From contig NC_084827.1 in NCBI RefSeq assembly GCF_033115175.1, positions 20,268,001 to 20,332,000 of the forward strand: a stretch of DNA of 64,000 bases. The letters run 5' to 3'. Position numbers and translations under genes: made by a program. The stretch comes from Lepus europaeus (Eukaryota > Chordata > Mammalia > Lagomorpha > Leporidae). Under the pieces are notes generated by a model. It had not been told where the DNA came from. It ran no database searches and saw only the letters and a list, made by a program, of their open reading frames with translations. Below, piece by piece: positions 10,579 through 22,073 of this stretch; position 1 is the stretch's first letter; every line of letters starts with the position of its first letter.

Positions 10579-12060
10579 ATGGGTTCTCTAAGTCTGCTAC
10601 CGGACTGCCCCCCCCCCCCGGGCCTCCTTCGGTCCCTCCAGGCCTTGAGACTTAAACAAACCATCAAGCCTTGCCGTCTAGTCTTTTATTGTAACAACAG
10701 CGTGGCCTCAATGCAAGGTCAATAATCAATCCCAATGGCTGGAGAATGGCACCCTTGACTTTAACACTTTATGGGATTTAGATAACTTTTGCACGGCATG
10801 GGCAAGTGGTCCGAAATTCCCTAAGTCCAAGCTTTTTTGCCCTTCGCTCTCATCCTTCTCTTTGTAGTCTCTGCCATACCCATCAGATTCTCCTAGCAAG
10901 GACCCCTATCAAGCCCCTGGATGACCCCAATTCTCCCGATGCAGCCACAAACCCCCACCCTAGTCCTTCCTCTCCTCTGAACTATGACACTGAAGATGCC
11001 ACCCCTCCTTGGGCTTCAGCGTCCCCTCCTCCTTCTCCTCCTTCTCCTCCACCCCCTTGTTCATCTTCTCCCGTCTCCCACCCCCAGCGACGTGCACCAG
11101 ATCTCAGACTGACGGAGTTTCCCCCTCCGAGAGGTGGCTGGGGCAGAGGGCATCGTTCACGTCCGTGTCCGGTTCTCCACGGCTGATCTCTTCCAAATGA
11201 GAAGCGACTAGATTCCTTTTCTAAGGATCCTACCTCGTATGCCAAAGAATTCCAATATCTTACTCAGGCATGTGATCTTACTCGTCATGCTCTTACATTA
11301 CCCTCTCTTCCACCCTCATGGCCGATGAGGAGAGGGTGTGGACCTCGGCTCAGTTCATGCAGATAACACACACCCAACTGATGCAGCCGACCCAGTGGGG
11401 GCACATGCTGTTCCCCACACTGACCCACACTGGGGTTACCAGGCCATAAACACAAGGGGAGACTCCCCTGGCTAGGCAGCCAGAGATAGAATGACCGTAT
11501 GCTTCCTGGCTGGCCTCCAAAAGGCCTCTCATAAGGTCATTAACTTTGAAAAACTCCGGAGTGTTACCCAACGGCCCACTGAAAACCCGGCCGAGTTCCT
11601 AACTCACCTTTCTGAAGCGCTCCTCTACTATACCAATCTTGGCCCAGCCTCAGGAGAAGGAATGTTAGTCCTCAACACTCACTTTATCTCTTAATCAGCC
11701 CTTGATATCAGAAAAAAAGCTTAAAAGCCTAGAAGATGGGCCCCAAACTCCCGATGGGACCTGTTACACACAGCCTTTAAAGCCTTTAATGGGAGGGAGG
11801 AACAGGAAAAGCTGTCCGGGCCTCTAGAGACAGGCAAAAGTACCAGCTCCTGGCACCTGCCCTGTGGTCTCCCAAGAAGATGAGCCAAAGACAACGGACA
11901 CCCCTGGGCCTGTGCTTCAAGTACAACACCATACACTGGGCAAAGGACTGCCCCACACCTCGTCCTCTGCTACGCCCCTGCCCACAGTGTGGTGAGGAGG
12001 GACACGGAGGGTAGACTGCCTGTCCCTGCCTTATCAGAGACAGTCAATCATCCAACCCCC
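10579..12060 (+). pseudogene. Retroviral gag remnant (matrix, capsid, nucleocapsid)
   Basis: An ATG at 10579 opens MGSLSLLPDC, a myristoylation-type start, and reaches TAA after 25 codons. A matrix-like WPQ/LENGTLDFNTLWDL stretch follows near 10700-10790, then a proline-rich segment (about 10900-11080). A capsid-like block follows at 11491-11694 (VTQRPTENPAEFL, YYTNLGP). Nucleocapsid-type zinc knuckles lie at about 11910-12030. The first has Tyr in place of its second Cys and one residue too few; the second (CPQCGEEGH) is followed by an in-frame TAG. Several frameshifts and stops break the gene. Confidence 0.85.
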
Positions 12061-12169
12061 TCCGCCCCCTGAGGGCCATCTTCTGGGACAGATGACTGAC
12101 ACAGCCCTGGGACCTGGGCCCCTCCCACAACCATCACTGTCACCTCCGAGGAACCCAGGGTAACTGTCC

Positions 12170-12450
12170 AGTAGCAGGTGCGCCTTTATCCTTTCTCATC
12201 AATACGGGGGCTACCTGGTGGGTCCTGCTGGCCCCTGACCGGCAGACCTTCCCTTCCCATATTTCAGTCATGGGCGTTGATGGTCGGCTCCACCAGCCAC
12301 CTACCACGGGGCCACTTCCACGTTCCATCTTTGGGTCTCCGGTTACACGTGATTTCTAGTCATGCTCTCCGGTCCTATCCCTTACTGGGTGGAGATTTCC
12401 TCTCCCTATCTTTCTTGCCCTTCTCCCCCAACTTGTCTTTTTTCCTTCCA
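12170..12450 (+). pseudogene. Retroviral protease remnant
   Basis: One frame at 12180-12236 reads SFLINTGATWWVLLAP, matching the aspartic-protease active-site loop of class I retroviruses. The catalytic Asp is Asn (AAT at 12201-12203), and stops and shifts follow. It lies directly after the nucleocapsid remnant, as expected. Confidence 0.8.
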
Positions 12451-12935
12451 TTAACCCCAATCCTCACTACCTCACAGCAGACAAACTCCTCTCTCCAAAC
12501 TCTCACTAGAACTCCACCTGCCCTGGACCCATCCTCTTCCTATGGCCCTAACTCACATCCAAGCCACTCCTCGCACTCCCACCTTTCTCAGCCCCTTGGA
12601 ACTCATGTATGAACGGCCTTTTCTCCCAGCAGACCCTCCCCCTCTCCAACCCCATCCCCTCCAAGATCATCTACCGCTCCTCGCTCTATGGAGACAGCTC
12701 CTCTGAGGACATGCCGACACGGCTCTTCCCCAGCCCCACTCCAATCCTACTACCCACACTATCAGGCCTGGGGACTGGGTCTTTCTCAAAGACTCTCGCC
12801 CTCAGGCTCCACAGCCCAGGTGGACAGGTCCACACCTGGTGGTCCTCACTACTCCGACTGCTGCCAGAATCTTCCAACACCCTCCCTGGATACATTTCTC
12901 CCAGCTTAAAAAGGCACCCGCTGTGACTTCCACTG
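12450..12935 (+). pseudogene. Retroviral integrase C-terminal remnant
   Basis: Fragments in two frames resemble the end of a gamma-type integrase: SPLELMYERPFL near 12590 and GDWVFLKDS at 12770-12796, followed by a TGPHLVVL-type stretch and PPWIHFSQLKK. This is the GPY/F-type C-terminal module. It lies only a few hundred bases after the protease, so reverse transcriptase, RNase H and the integrase core were lost by deletion. Confidence 0.8.
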
Positions 12936-13073
12936 CACAAGATAACACTTCATCCAATACTCATCCTACAACAGACAAGTGCTCCCGCCAACAGGTGGGT
13001 CCCACCAAGGTCAAGATCACTAGATCATCACCCCTTCCCGTAATATCTGTGTAACAATTCCCTAGGTATCAAT

Positions 13074-14489
13074 ATGCACCCTGTCCCTCTCCACCTCCTT
13101 CTACTCCTCACGTTCACCTAGGCCCTCTCCCTTCCCACATGTACACACCCCTCCCGCCTAAGCTACTTTCCAGCCACCTGTTATGACTCCAAGAACAACC
13201 ATTCCAATGTTCCATCACTGGATCACCAGCAATCGAGGTAACTGCCCGCCCTGGTGGAACTGTGGGACGCGACTGCTTTAACAAGTCCCCCCGGAACAAA
13301 GGTCTGTATGACACCCACCACTCACCGGGGCTATAACGATGGGGGTGGGGAGGGCACCAGGACTTTAATCGACAACAGGAAGTTGCTAGGGTTAAGGTGC
13401 TCAAGGACTCCTGCAAAAACTCGTCACGGGTAACCATTCAGTGGTGACCCTTACCACCTCTCCCACAAAGACCCAAAGCACCTCGCCTTCTGCGCCCTAA
13501 CTGGCTCTCCTATGTCTCCTCAATCTACCAGCTCCTCAACTCATCCAACCACTCTCCGGCTGATGGTTACTTGGTTTGCTCCACCCTGTTACCTTCCCCT
13601 ACAGCTACTGAAGTCCCCATAAACTCTACGCCTACACCCACCAATGAGACAGTCTCTCCCTTACTCACCTTAAAGCCTGCTCCAATGTTTCAGTCTAAGC
13701 TCATTGCCATCCCCTGACCCGCTGTCCTCTAACCCTCTTTCCACCTCCACTCTCTGTGATTCCATGACCCCCGTAACTACAGGGGATTGCTTAACTGGAG
13801 GTCACTTCTTCCAGTGTGGGGCTCTCCATTCCGCTGTCTGCCACCCAACACTATGACATTTGCATTCCAGTAGCTGTCCTCCCGGAGGGCTCTGTGGTGC
13901 CCCAAGACTGATCTCTTCCTTTACCAGTTTTTCCAAACACCCGCATTAAAAGGGACATAGTGTCCTTCCTTTCCTAGCAGCACTGGGCGTTCTTACAGGA
14001 GTGGGGACAGGGGCTGCTGGCCTAATGTACAGTGCTGCTAACACACACCATGAATGCTGAGCTAGGACAAGTTGCAGCCTCATCCCCAATCTGCAGGACC
14101 AGACTGGCTCCCTGGCTGAAGTGGCCCTCCAGACAGAAGGGCGTTGGACCTTTCATTAGCAGAGAAAGGAGGAACATGTGTATTTCTGGGAGAACAATGC
14201 TGCTTTTCTACTAACAAATCTGGAGTGGTCGGAGACGTGGCACAGCCACTCAGAGAACCTACTGCTGAGCGACAACAGGAGTTCCAAGGGAGCAAGGATG
14301 GGGCCTGCTTTCCTCTTCCTCCCTTGGCTTCTCCCGATTCTGGGACCTGCAATAACCATTGGTACTGTACTTTTTGCCCCATGCCTACTCCACTTCATAC
14401 AGGACCGTATCAGGAGCATCAGCGCCCAGATGTTTAATCAGGTGCTACGGAGCGGTTACAGCTACCAGCCACTCCCATCAACCTCATAA
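13074..14489 (+). pseudogene. Retroviral env remnant
   Basis: An ATG at 13074 starts a leucine-rich signal-peptide-like segment that stops after 16 codons. Surface-unit fragments follow with many interruptions. The transmembrane unit is clearer: a Gly/Ala-rich fusion-peptide-like stretch near 13975-14030, a CX6CC motif at 14177-14203, and a hydrophobic anchor at about 14300-14400 followed by a short tail ending at 14489. The pieces lie in different frames, so no full Env can be made. CX6CC indicates the gamma-type TM architecture. Confidence 0.85.
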
Positions 14490-14593
14490 ACAAATACCCT
14501 GTCTTCCAGCCTGGCCGAAAACCCACTCCGCCTCCACTCAGCAGGAAGCAGCTAGACCACTATCACCACCCCTACTTCCTTTAGCAAAAAGGC

Positions 14594-15050
14594 TGTAACG
14601 TGAGAGTCCAAGACAGCTTCCCCGCTCTCTCCGGGCATCATGAAAACGAAAACACAGGCGCCCAAGCACCTGGAGAGCCTCACCATTCCCACAGTTTGTC
14701 CCAGCTGCAAATCAGGGAGACATCCTGTCCCTCCCAGTCCCTATCACTGCCCCAGTTGTGACAGCCCCGGGACTCCCTGTGTCAGGGACACCTGTCTCAT
14801 GGTATCTGGGATCCTCTCCCGCTGCTCCAGCCTGCATCCCACATCCCTTTGTTCGGCTGATCCAACTCACCTCCCACCTGTCTCCCTCCTCCCCGGACAC
14901 ACGTTCCCTATAAAACCCCAGCATCACACATGAGCCCCGAGCTCCTCTCCCTCTGAGGCGGCTCCCAAAAGTTCTTCACCCTAATAAAACTCTTTCTTTG
15001 CTCACCATGGTCTTGATTGTCGTTCTCGGTCGTGGTTGAAAACCCTAACA
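14594..15050 (+). repeat. 3' LTR of the endogenous retrovirus
   Basis: Starts TGTAACGTGAGAG just after an A/G-rich polypurine-like tract (about 14584-14592) and ends CCCTAACA. TATAAAA is at 14909-14915 and AATAAA at 14983-14988. It is longer than the 5' copy because the segment before the TATA box is kept. Confidence 0.9.
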
Positions 15051-15115
15051 CTACTGTTCCACTATAAATACTCTGTACATTCCATTTGGTTTCCTCTTTG
15101 AACCACACGCGACTT
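15051..15115 (-). repeat. L1 antisense, right of the retrovirus
   Basis: Short stretch that continues the L1 phrase interrupted at 9596 (CATTTGGTTTCCTCTTTGAACC). Confidence 0.5.
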
Positions 15116-15706
15116 CAAAATATGAAGGTGGTATTTGGTTGGTGGGTGGGTAGAAAAAAACAAACTCAGACTCAAATTCAGCTTCTGCTGCTACACATTT
15201 ACAACACCGATTATCTCTGAGATCCCAAAGGTGCTGGGATCTCCCTGCCAGCGAGCAATGGGTCGGTCCTGCTGTTGAAACCAGCTGGGTGTCCTCTAGT
15301 CCACGCCAGAGGTGACACTGCCTACCCGGGAGGTAGCCTCGGATCCCACAGGTGGAGTGCTCGGTCCCCAAGGCTGCCCCTCGCTTTTGATGCCAGCTGC
15401 AAGTTGCACATTGTTTTACCTGTGCTGCTGCGAACAGGCAATGAGCTGGGGTATCCACAGGCCCCTCCTCAGCTAGAGAGACTCACAGGACTCAAGGCAA
15501 CACTCACTCCCACTTACCAGTTGTAAGGGATCCGAGGCTACTCCCAAAGGCGAGACGCACAGGGCAAGGCATGGGAGATGGGATCCCGAGCTGCCACGCC
15601 CCCTCTGGGTGTGCCACTCCCAGGAACTGCCCGGTGTTCAGCTATCTGGATGCTCTCTGAATGCTGTCCTTAGGGGGTTTGGGGTTTTTTGGTTGGTTGG
15701 TGTTTT
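15116..15706. other. Unassigned sequence, possibly old LTR
   Basis: Text such as GACTCACAGGACTCAAGGC near 15480 and AGAACTCCCTCCTCCCAGGGG near 16205 reminds me of an old ERVL-type LTR split by the young SINE. The assignment is weak. Confidence 0.35.
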
Positions 15707-15720
15707 GCTTGCTTGGTTTT

Positions 15721-16075
15721 TTTTTTTTTAATTTTTTAATTTTTTTTTTTATTTTTTGACAGGCAGAGTGGACAGTGAGAGAGAGAGAGAGACAGAGAGA
15801 AAGGTCTTCCTTTTGCCGTTGGTTCACCCTCCAATGGCCGCCGCGGTAGGCACACCGCGCTGATCCGAAGCCAGGAGCCAGGTGCCTATCCTGGTCTCCC
15901 ATGGGGTGCAGGGCCCAAGCACTTGGGCCATCCTCCACTGCACTCCCTGGCCACAGCAGAGAGCTGGCCTGGAAGAGGGGCAGCCGGGACAGAACCGGCG
16001 CCCCGACCGGGACTAGAACCCGCTGTGCTGGCGCCGCAAGGCGGAGGATTAGCCTAGTGAGCCGCGGCTCCGGCC
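15721..16075 (-). repeat. Young-type C-SINE with 14-bp target duplication
   Basis: Minus-strand copy with a long T-rich tail complement and a GACAGGCAGAGTGGACAGTGA start. The head region holds both GGCGCCCCGACC and a second ACTAGAACCC, as in the youngest subfamily. Flanked by GCTTGCTTGGTTTT at 15707-15720 and 16076-16089. Confidence 0.93.
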
Positions 16076-16910
16076 GCTTGCTTGGTTTTTGGAGACCTCA
16101 TTGTGCAAGCATGATTGGAGCTTACAAGTAAGCAACCGTGTGACGTGATTGGACCGGAAGCAGGAACTGAACACTCCACAGACCCAGCAAGGTGTTCTGG
16201 CCTCTCAGTGCAGAACTCCCTCCTCCCAGGGGCGGAGCAGCCCCCTTCTGAACTCGGGGTCTCATGATCCACTCTCAGACAAGGTGGGTCAGAGACTGCT
16301 TTGTGGTCAGCTCCAAGACACAGCAGCAGGGCAAAGATTCCAAATTTCCGTGACCTACCTGGGGGAAGAACCTTTCTGATTTCCATGCCAGGCCTTGGGG
16401 AGGGAGTTACAAGCCAGGAACTGTAGAAGAGAACAAAAACCTATATATCATTTCACAGTTGGCTTGTTTATTTTCACTGTCTTTTAAATCATTTTAAAAA
16501 TCTAATTACAGTGCGGTCAGGGGAAATGGTCTGTAGAATATAAATTTTTTGAAATTCATTTAAAATGATTCTTATGTTCTCTGTTTGGTGCAGACTTCTA
16601 AGTGTATCTGTGGGAGCCCCTAGTCAATGTGCTTACTTGATCTAGCAGTTTCCAGAGGTATTCTAAAATCTCCTCAAATGCCTACAGGTTCATCAGTTCT
16701 TCCTTATAATTCTGTTAGTGCTTGCTTTATACATATTTAGGTTGTCTTGCAAGACACAAAGCATGTGAAGTTTCAACCTTTGGGGATTGTTTATTATGTG
16801 ATGTCCCTCTTTCTCTCAATAGTACAGTATTAAAACCTACTTTGAAATTAGTATTGCTATATCAACTTTCTTGGTTAATTTTGTTAAGGATCAGGTGGTC
16901 TTATTTAATT

Positions 16911-17166
16911 GTTTTTAAAATTTATTTGAGAGACAGAAAGACAAATGCCCTCGATGGCTAAGGCTGGTTAGGGCCAAAGCCAGAAGTCAGGAGCTCCATC
17001 TGGGTCTCTGTGTGGGTTGCAGGGACAAAGCACTTGAGCCACCAGCTGTTGTCTCTCAGGTTGCATTAGCAGGAAGCTGGATAGAAAGAGCAGAGTAGCC
17101 AGGACTTGAACCAGGGATGCAGGCATCCCAAGAGGCCACTCGACCTGCTACGCCACAATGCCACCC
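16911..17166 (-). repeat. C-SINE, diverged
   Basis: TTTAAAATTTATTTGAGAGACAG to CCACAATGCCACCCC; the TC/GA tract is lost. Confidence 0.8.
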
Positions 17167-17732
17167 CATCTTTGCACTGTAAATATGCATGCTGAACTAT
17201 GAATTATTCTAAAACTGCCAAAAACTTAGTATTTGTGGTCTCTTTCCAAGCACAAGCTCATTAGTTTTAATCGCCTACTGAATATCACCTTTTCCTTATA
17301 TTTTTATCATCTTTTCAGTTTCCATTTCACCATAAGTCACAGAAGCTTTGTTTTTAAAGGCAGAGGTAATCAGCTCACTAACATCTTCTGATTGTCTGTG
17401 TTCTCTACCCCACACTTTCCTTCTGAGTCTGTTTCTCTTCTTGGTGAACCACTTTTCCTTACAGTGAACATCTGGGGGTGCTTAATCATCTGTCTTTGTA
17501 TGTCTGAAAATACTTTTAGGTTGTCTTTGTTCCCGAGTGGTAATTTAGCTGCATATAAACTCCGGACTTGGTAGATATCACTCCATCGTCTTCTGGCAGG
17601 CACTCTTGCTTACAGGAAGTTGGCTGACAGTCTAACAGACATGTCTTCAGGTGTATCGTCTCTTCTGACAGCCTTTCCAAAAGCCTTGTTATCCTCCATG
17701 CTCTGCAGTTTCAGAACAATGCATCTAGGTAT

Positions 17733-17736
<4 letters not shown>

Positions 17737-17769
<33 letters not shown>
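17737..17769. repeat. Poly-T run, 33 bases
   Basis: Uninterrupted T homopolymer inside old L1-like sequence. Confidence 0.95.
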
Positions 17770-17771
<2 letters not shown>

Positions 17772-17934
17772 CCTTTCCTGGCACGTTGAATGCACTTGTA
17801 ATAAAAATAATTCACATCATTTTCAATCCAGGAAATTCTCAGCTTTCTTGTTCCAAATATGACTTTCTTTTCTTCTGAGACTCCACTTTTCAGAGGTTGG
17901 GACTTCTTTTATGTGTGTATCTCTCTCTCTTAAG

Positions 17935-18190
17935 ATGAAAAAAATTTATTTGAAAGGCAAAGTGACAGAGAGAGGGAAAGACAAGAGAAAGAAAGAGAGA
18001 GAGGATTTTCCATCTGCTGGTTCACTCTCAAATGGTTCCAACAGCCAGGGTAAGGCCAGGCTGAAGCCAGGAGACAGGAACCCTCTCCAGGTCTCCAGCA
18101 TGCACTCATAGGCCATCTTCCACTGCTTTCCCGGCACTTTAGCAGGGAGCTGAATTGGAAGTGGAGCAGCTGGGACTCAAGGGAGTGGTA
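17935..18190 (-). repeat. C-SINE, head truncated
   Basis: Minus-strand tail to middle part (AAAAAAATTTATTTGAAAGGC to GAGCAGCTGGGACTCAA). The tRNA-like end is missing. Confidence 0.82.
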
Positions 18191-18199
18191 CGAAAAGCA

Positions 18200-18690
18200 C
18201 ACAATGCACAGTCATCCCGCGGCATCCATGGGGAATTGGTTATAGGACCCTCATGAGACCAAATATGCAGATCCCAAGTCCTTCATCTAAAATGGCATAA
18301 TCTTGGGGGCAGTGCTGTTGTGGAATAAGTTAAGCCTACACCTGTGGTGCTGGCAAGCCATGTGGAAACTGGTTCGAGTCCCAGCTGCTCCACTTCTGAT
18401 CCAGCTTTCTGCTGATGGCCTGGGAAAGTAGTAGAAGATGACTCAAGTGTTTGGGCTCCTGTACCTGCAGGAGAGGCCAGGAAGCTTCTGGCTCCTGGCT
18501 TTAGATCTGCCCAACTCTGGCCATTGCAGCCATCTGGGGAGTGAACCAACAGATACAAGCCCTCTTTCTCTGTCTATAACTCTGCCTCTCGAGTAAATAA
18601 ATAAATCTTTTTAAAAATGACATAATCTTTGCATATAGCCTTTGATATCCTCCCATATAGTTTTTAAAAATTCCTTCGTGGCATCACTGG
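18200..18690 (+). mobile_element. Tigger-type (MER2-like) DNA transposon fragment
   Basis: CAGTCATCCCGCGGCATCC, GGGGAATTGGTTATAGGACCC and CAAATATGCAGATCCCAAGTCC follow the order of MER2/Tigger non-autonomous elements, and continue as TTTGCATATAGCC after the SINE at 18305-18612. Confidence 0.65.
18305..18612 (+). repeat. C-SINE inserted in a Tigger-type transposon
   Basis: Plus-strand copy. Near-identical target duplications AAAATGGCATAATCTT / AAAATGACATAATCTT flank it (18289-18304, about 18614-18629). Confidence 0.88.
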
Positions 18691-18719
18691 AGTTTATATC
18701 TAAAGCTGTTGCTGGGTTT

Positions 18720-18772
18720 TGGTGCTGGCATCACAAACAGCAGCTTAACACAATGAGCTGCAATGCCAGTCC
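18720..18772 (-). repeat. C-SINE head fragment
   Basis: Only the tRNA-like end is seen (GGCATCACAAACAGCAGC ... AATGCCAGTCC). Confidence 0.55.
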
Positions 18773-19329
18773 CTCACTCCTGTAGGTTGATTCGTCCTCA
18801 TTTTCATTCCCTCATCTCTCTATGCCGCATTCTAAGCTAATTATTTTTCACTATCTTCACATCTCTAATATATATACTCTTCAGTTCAATTTTGGTCTTC
18901 TTCCCTATCGCATTTTTTCAACAGCTAATTTTTTTCTTCATTTCCAGGACAGCTAATCCTAATTCATCTCTGCCTACCTGAATGTCCTGGTTTTTTTTAT
19001 TTATTTATTTAATGGAAATTATTTCTTCAGTCATCTCTTTGAGCTTCTTCAACACATTGATTTTTAAACATTTGCCAAACTATTTTATAAAATGAATGTC
19101 ATAGGCAGCGACTTCTTCCCCTGGTTGTAGATTCTGTTGCCTTTCTTAGCATTAGAATCCCTCATATGTTTGATAATTTTCAGCAGTAGATGTCAGTGGT
19201 TTGCCTGGTGGGTTTTCCTTTTATCTCCACGTGACCCTCTGTGTGTGGCATTTTTTGTTATTATGGTCTCTGCTTGTCACCCCACAGGGTCCCCAGCTTA
19301 GAAGTAGATCTTTTAATAAGTCACTGTCC

Positions 19330-20290
19330 TGTCTTTTGGAGCATAAATATCACGGGGCAGGATGAGAAACAAACAGATCTATGTGGCAGATGGTAATAAA
19401 CACTCTGGAGCCAGGAAAGCAGAATAAGGGGACAGAACACAAGGGTGGGGGCCCACCGGAGCAGAGACCAGAGGGGAGTGGTGGAGACACGCAGCCATCT
19501 ATGGGGAGGTCGGGCCGTTGAGGCAGAGAGAAAGGCAAAAGGCCAGGAGTGCTCGCAGCCACAGCAGTTAGCATGTGCCGGGGATGTTCGAGCTGATCAG
19601 TGAGCAGTTACTATGATGGTTGAAAGCGCATAGAGGAGAGGCTTCTGGGAGTGGGTTCTGCATGGTGTTTGCTCGTGGCTAAGTTTCTGGCCAGAGTGCA
19701 CGCAAGTCTCCAAGAGTTGGTGCCACCTCCCTACCCCAGCAGGGGTCCGGCAGCCAGTTGAGAGTCATCGGCAGAGCTGAACCTCCAGTGAGATCCATGG
19801 CAGGGGCGTCTGGGAGATCACAGCCCACCCAAGGGGCCGGCCCAGGGCCACCTCTCGCTCCGGAATTCTGTAGACAGACAGGACTTTCCCCGGCACCACG
19901 CCCCCTGTGTGTGCCTTTGGCTCCCAGGAGTCAGGGTTCAGTGGGTTGGTCCACTCTGGGAAGCTCCTGGGCACAGGAAGCAAAGGCTGAGCCTCCTGGT
20001 GTCTGTCTACCTAGATCCTTGGGAACACTGCTACCTGGGCTGCAATGGAATGCTGGTGCGGCCACAGTGCTGGAAAGCCGGGTCCCTTCCGGGGTGCGGG
20101 GTCCAGCCCTCCCACGCCCTGCCAGGAAACCTCAGGCCTCAGCCAGGAACCGTGAATTCCCCAGAGGGTGCAGGGTCCAGAAAACCAGATCTTTGGCAGA
20201 ATCCACGCATGGAGGGAGGGGGTCAGCGTGGGAACTGGGGTGGGGGGGTAAAGGAGCACCCTTCCCGGCAGCCCTTCCGGGCCACCTGCA
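19330..20290. other. GC-rising unique sequence before the CpG island
   Basis: No repeat recognised with confidence. The plus frame 19758-20522 (254 codons) runs into the CpG island and looks like a chance frame of GC-rich DNA. Confidence 0.45.
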
Positions 20291-21200
20291 GGCACCACCT
20301 GTAGGCAGATGCCCGGCAGCGGCTGCAAGGCTGGGGCCTGAGAGCCTCGCGGCGACAGACGGCAGGGGGGAGAGGCCCTTGCTGGGGCCGCGGCAGGAGC
20401 CGTCGGAAGCCGCAGGGGTGAGCGGGCGCCGGCTGCTCTCTGCACCCCCACGGCGGCCCAGGGGTCGTCTCCTGCCTAGGCGGGCGTGGCCCTCACGTCG
20501 CGGGGCGTGCATCGCCGTCTAAGGGCAGACTGCCTCCTAGGTGAATACCCGGGGCTAGAACCGGGGAGACGGCGGGTGTCTCCGTGTACCCACGTACCCG
20601 TGTACTCCTGCCGTTCATTCGCTCCACGAACAGTGCCTACGGGCCCGCTGCGCTGACAGGGCCGAGCCCACGCCTCCCCAGCCCGCGGTCCGCTGCAGAC
20701 CCGCGCGCCTCGGGGCTTCCGCGGCGCCGCTGGCCTCGCGCGCCCCCTCGTGGCGGCTCCGCGCAGTGCGGGCGCCGCCCAGCCCCATCGAGGCTGGGTC
20801 CCGTCCGGGAGGAAGCCGCCCCGTCTGGGCGCTCAGGGCCCCTACTCTCGCTCCGGAAGCCTCGGCCCGTCCCCTCAACCTCCCTTCACGACCCCCCCCC
20901 CCCCCCAGCTCTCCGGTTCCTGCCGCTCCCCTCGGCCCCGGCCTTGAGCACGCGGAGGGCAGGCGCGCAACCCGCGGGAGCCAGCCCAAGCCTTGGGCTT
21001 TAATTCGTGGTCCCTGCTGCCCGGGACTCCCCTGACCCCAGCCCCTTCCCTGCCTCTGTGTACCTTTAATAGCCTCCGGGACGTGGGGGGCTCCCCGGCA
21101 CCCCGGCTGCTGCGGCTCAGCCCGGGCAGCCGCCGCAGAGCCCGGGAGTCCCCAGCGGGGCTGACTGGGGTGCCTGGGATTGAACCCGGGAGACAGCCCA
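20290..21200. promoter_or_regulatory. CpG island without a recognised gene
   Basis: Dense CpG and GC-box-like stretches on both strands, in strong contrast to the AT-rich L1 on either side. No TATA box or coding family is seen. A strong CTCF-like motif lies at 20738-20756 on the minus strand. Confidence 0.75.
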
Positions 21201-21204
21201 GCCC

Positions 21205-21372
21205 TGGTGCTGATGCGCACCTGGGAGGCAGCAGGTGATGGCTCAAGACTTTGGGTCCCTGCCCCCCACATGGGAGACAGCAAGATCCAGGCTCCTGGCT
21301 TCAGCCTGACCCAGCCCCAGCGACTGTGCGCATTTGTAGAGTAAATTAGTGGGTGGAAAAATCTCTTTATTG

Positions 21373-21404
<32 letters not shown>

Positions 21405-21424
21405 CAAATAAGTAAAAATAAAGT
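21205..21424 (+). repeat. C-SINE, diverged, 3' part
   Basis: TGATGCGCACCTGGGAGGCAGCAGGTGATGG-type middle, a long TC run (21374-21398) and CTTTCAAATAAGTAAAAATAAA tail. It directly follows the CpG island. Confidence 0.75.
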
Positions 21425-22004
21425 GTGTGTCTTTAAGGAACTAAAAGCAGAAACGAGTTTTATTTTACTTGAATTGGGAAGCTAGAGACACTGACTTATT
21501 AAACAATTTCACATTAAACTATAATGACTGACCAGCTTTCCCTCTTTTATAATTTAAAAACACTTTTTAAAAGCAGACCAATTCTTGTTAACTCGAGTGA
21601 ATTTCCAATACAATTAGCGGGATCGCGGCGTGTGTGAAGAATTCCAAGCAGTGAAAAGGAGAGCTGTGGCAGAGACCACAGCCAAGCAGTGCAGCCACAG
21701 ACGGGGTCTGAACCGCACCGGGGCTGCAGGTGCAACCAGACAGGAGGCAGGAGGGATCTGCACCCACTCCGGGGGTGGGGATTTCTTCTGGGTGATGCAA
21801 TGCTGGCATCCAAGAACCTTTCACCCTCCCGCCAGCATAGCAGACCTGAAAATGCTTTCTAAGATATATCAATATTTGTGTATTTTTTAAAAATACATAT
21901 GTCTGATTTGGCAGGCAAGAAAACAGATGCCTACAAGGCATGACTGGGAGCAGGTGATGGGGGGGTGCTCTGAAGCTGCGTCACTGTCATAGGATCTGCC
22001 AATG
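21425..22004. other. Unassigned AT-rich sequence
   Basis: Nothing recognised. The end near 21960 approaches an L1 ORF2 fragment. Confidence 0.4.
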
Positions 22005-22073
22005 GATCAAGTACCAGTATGGTACTGCCATAAGGACAGACCTAAACACCAACCGAATAGAACTGAGAATCCA
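22005..22073 (+). repeat. L1 ORF2 fragment
   Basis: AGTACCAGTATGGTACTGCC and ACAGACCTAAACACC match the 3' part of L1 ORF2. Cut by the SINE at 22074. Confidence 0.6.

Larger units (their letters stand above)
9597..15050 (+). mobile_element. Degenerate class I (gamma-like) endogenous retrovirus
   Basis: The element has two related LTRs (9597-9984 and 14594-15050), a primer-binding site, a proline-rich gag region, capsid and zinc-knuckle remnants, a protease remnant, an integrase C-terminal remnant and an env remnant, all in plus orientation. Every frame is broken by stops and frameshifts, and about 2.5 kb expected for reverse transcriptase, RNase H and the integrase core is absent, so it is a defective fossil. 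By eye the LTRs differ at about 23 of about 325 aligned positions (7%) plus indels. It sits inside an older antisense L1: the flanks 8925-9596 and 15051-15115 read as one L1. A clean target duplication is not visible; GTAC/CTAC is the best candidate. Confidence 0.93.
16440..19330 (-). repeat. Old L1 antisense region, interrupted by SINEs and a transposon
   Basis: Long AT-rich stretches resemble the minus strand of ancient L1/HAL1, for example ATCACTCCATCGTCTTCTGG and TTTCCAGGACAGCTAATCC. A 33-base T-run lies at 17737-17769. C-SINEs (16911, 17935, 18305) and a Tigger-type piece (18200-18690) interrupt it. Confidence 0.5.

Noticed and set aside
19758-20522. 254-codon plus-strand open frame
   Set aside because: It runs through GC-rich DNA into a CpG island, where stops are rare; overlapping frames on the other strand are equally open and no domain or codon pattern is seen.
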